DNA of 64,000 bases from Bettongia penicillata ogilbyi (taxonomy: Eukaryota; Chordata; Mammalia; Diprotodontia; Potoroidae), in NCBI GenBank assembly GCA_023548195.1, contig JAJHZJ010000311.1, forward strand, positions 4,487,919 through 4,551,918. The letters run 5' to 3'. Position 1 is the stretch's first letter; every line of letters starts with the position of its first letter. The notes under the pieces are model-generated. The model worked only from the letters and a program-made list of their open reading frames with translations. It had not been told where the DNA came from and made no database searches. The position numbers were made by a program, and so were the translations under genes. Positions 63,217 through 64,000 of this stretch are shown in pieces.

Positions 63217-64000
63217 TTATCCTTCCCTCCAAACCCTCCCCTCTTCCTAACCTCCCTATGACTTTTGAGAACAGCACTGTCTTTCCAGTCACCCTCTGAC
63301 TCAGATGCCAGGGAAGTATCAAATACCAGCCATCTTTTCTGATCATCCTAAGCCTGTGACAAAACAAGATAAGGCCCCACTCCAGGCACAGGCTTGCCTA
63401 GGGGGCCATGAGCTCATGATGTGCTTCTGGGTGGGAGGAAGTATACCCCCACATAATAATAACAAGCAACATATACCACTTACTATGTACCAAGCACAGA
63501 TGAATTTTGCTATAATTTTTTCTAGTGCTATAAAATAATTCCTTGATAACTTGATTGGTATGGCACTAAATAGGGAAATTAATTTAGATAGTATTGTCAT
63601 TTTTATTGAAAGGCAGGTGAGAACTAGGAAAGCTAGATAAGTTATAATTGTGAGGAGGGAAGAGTCATAGCTTTGAGTCATAGGCCACTGCGGGGGAAAA
63701 GATCAGGGAAAACAAGGGTTGACATAAGGACACAGAACCCTCCCCCACAAATAAATCTGACTCCACATTTGTGAGTCCAAGGATCCCAACCTTCAACTAG
63801 AGAGGACAGATGGAAAGAGGGGTAAAAGAGGCAAGGCTGAAAGGAAATAAACAAGGGAAAATGCTACAAAAGGACTCTTCTGAATGACTGCAGTGGGTTC
63901 CACAGGGTCCAGCATCTAGGGAATTGCTAGATTTCATGGACAAAAGGAAAAGAACTCATCTGACAAATACTACTTTTTTGAAGGACTTGGACTGACAGGC

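Larger units (their letters stand above)
30721..64000. other. Gene-free region upstream of CXCR5
   Basis: No exon-like coding segment of a host gene is recognised in these 33 kb. Most of it is transposon-derived, as listed separately. Stretches where I see no repeat are 30,780-31,570, 34,640-35,300, 39,820-40,480, 41,690-42,165, 43,510-43,970, 44,100-44,520, 45,040-46,180, 46,900-48,410, 49,180-49,620, 53,990-54,420, 56,270-57,680, 61,270-61,780 and 63,220-64,000. Confidence 0.7.

Overview
The window looks like nuclear DNA from a marsupial (metatherian) mammal. The basis is two vertebrate genes with GT-AG introns, plus dense interspersed repeats of types I associate with marsupials: tRNA-like SINEs ending in RTE-like tails, abundant L2 and MIR, L1 and half-L1 (ORF1-only) fragments, and RTE-clade LINE pieces. 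The species cannot be fixed by reading alone. No bacterial, phage, CRISPR or operon-like structure is present.

Layout. (1) 1-12,780: the plus-strand gene BCL9L, a nuclear Wnt/beta-catenin co-activator. The 5' exon(s) lie outside the window. Seven coding exons are visible (556-932, 1701-1820, 4389-4593, 4831-4915, 5071-7384, 7957-8223, 9070-10178), followed by a 3' UTR of about 2.6 kb. (2) About 13,340-30,720: the minus-strand gene CXCR5, the CXCL13 receptor that guides B cells and follicular helper T cells to follicles. Almost the whole receptor lies in one exon (14,561-15,640). The first 19 codons lie in a small exon 14.8 kb upstream (30,412-30,468), preceded by a candidate promoter with kB-like and octamer-like sites. 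BCL9L and CXCR5 are tail to tail, as in the human 11q23.3 region, where DDX6 is the next gene beyond CXCR5. (3) About 30.7-64 kb: a gene-free stretch upstream of CXCR5, built mostly of transposon fossils.

The gene-free part records layered insertions. An L1 3' end lies inside a SINE with a visible target-site duplication (33.2-34.2 kb). A 2.2 kb L2-clade LINE still shows its YADD motif (36.1-38.3 kb). Several antisense L2 copies follow (39.5-43.1 kb). A SINE tail is repeated three times in tandem (46.2-46.7 kb). One L1/half-L1 element on the minus strand is interrupted by an RTE LINE piece and by a second L1 piece (49.6-54.0 kb). A minus-strand RTE endonuclease/RT fossil is itself interrupted by L2 (58.3-60.3 kb).

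The two genes do not form an operon and have unrelated roles: BCL9L acts in Wnt transcription in the nucleus, and CXCR5 in chemokine sensing at the lymphocyte surface. They share only the convergent 3' ends. I found no convincing new gene system. The observations most worth checking are the convergent poly(A) region, the candidate CXCR5 promoter, and the nested element stack at 49.6-54 kb. Repeat family names come from pattern memory and their edges are approximate.
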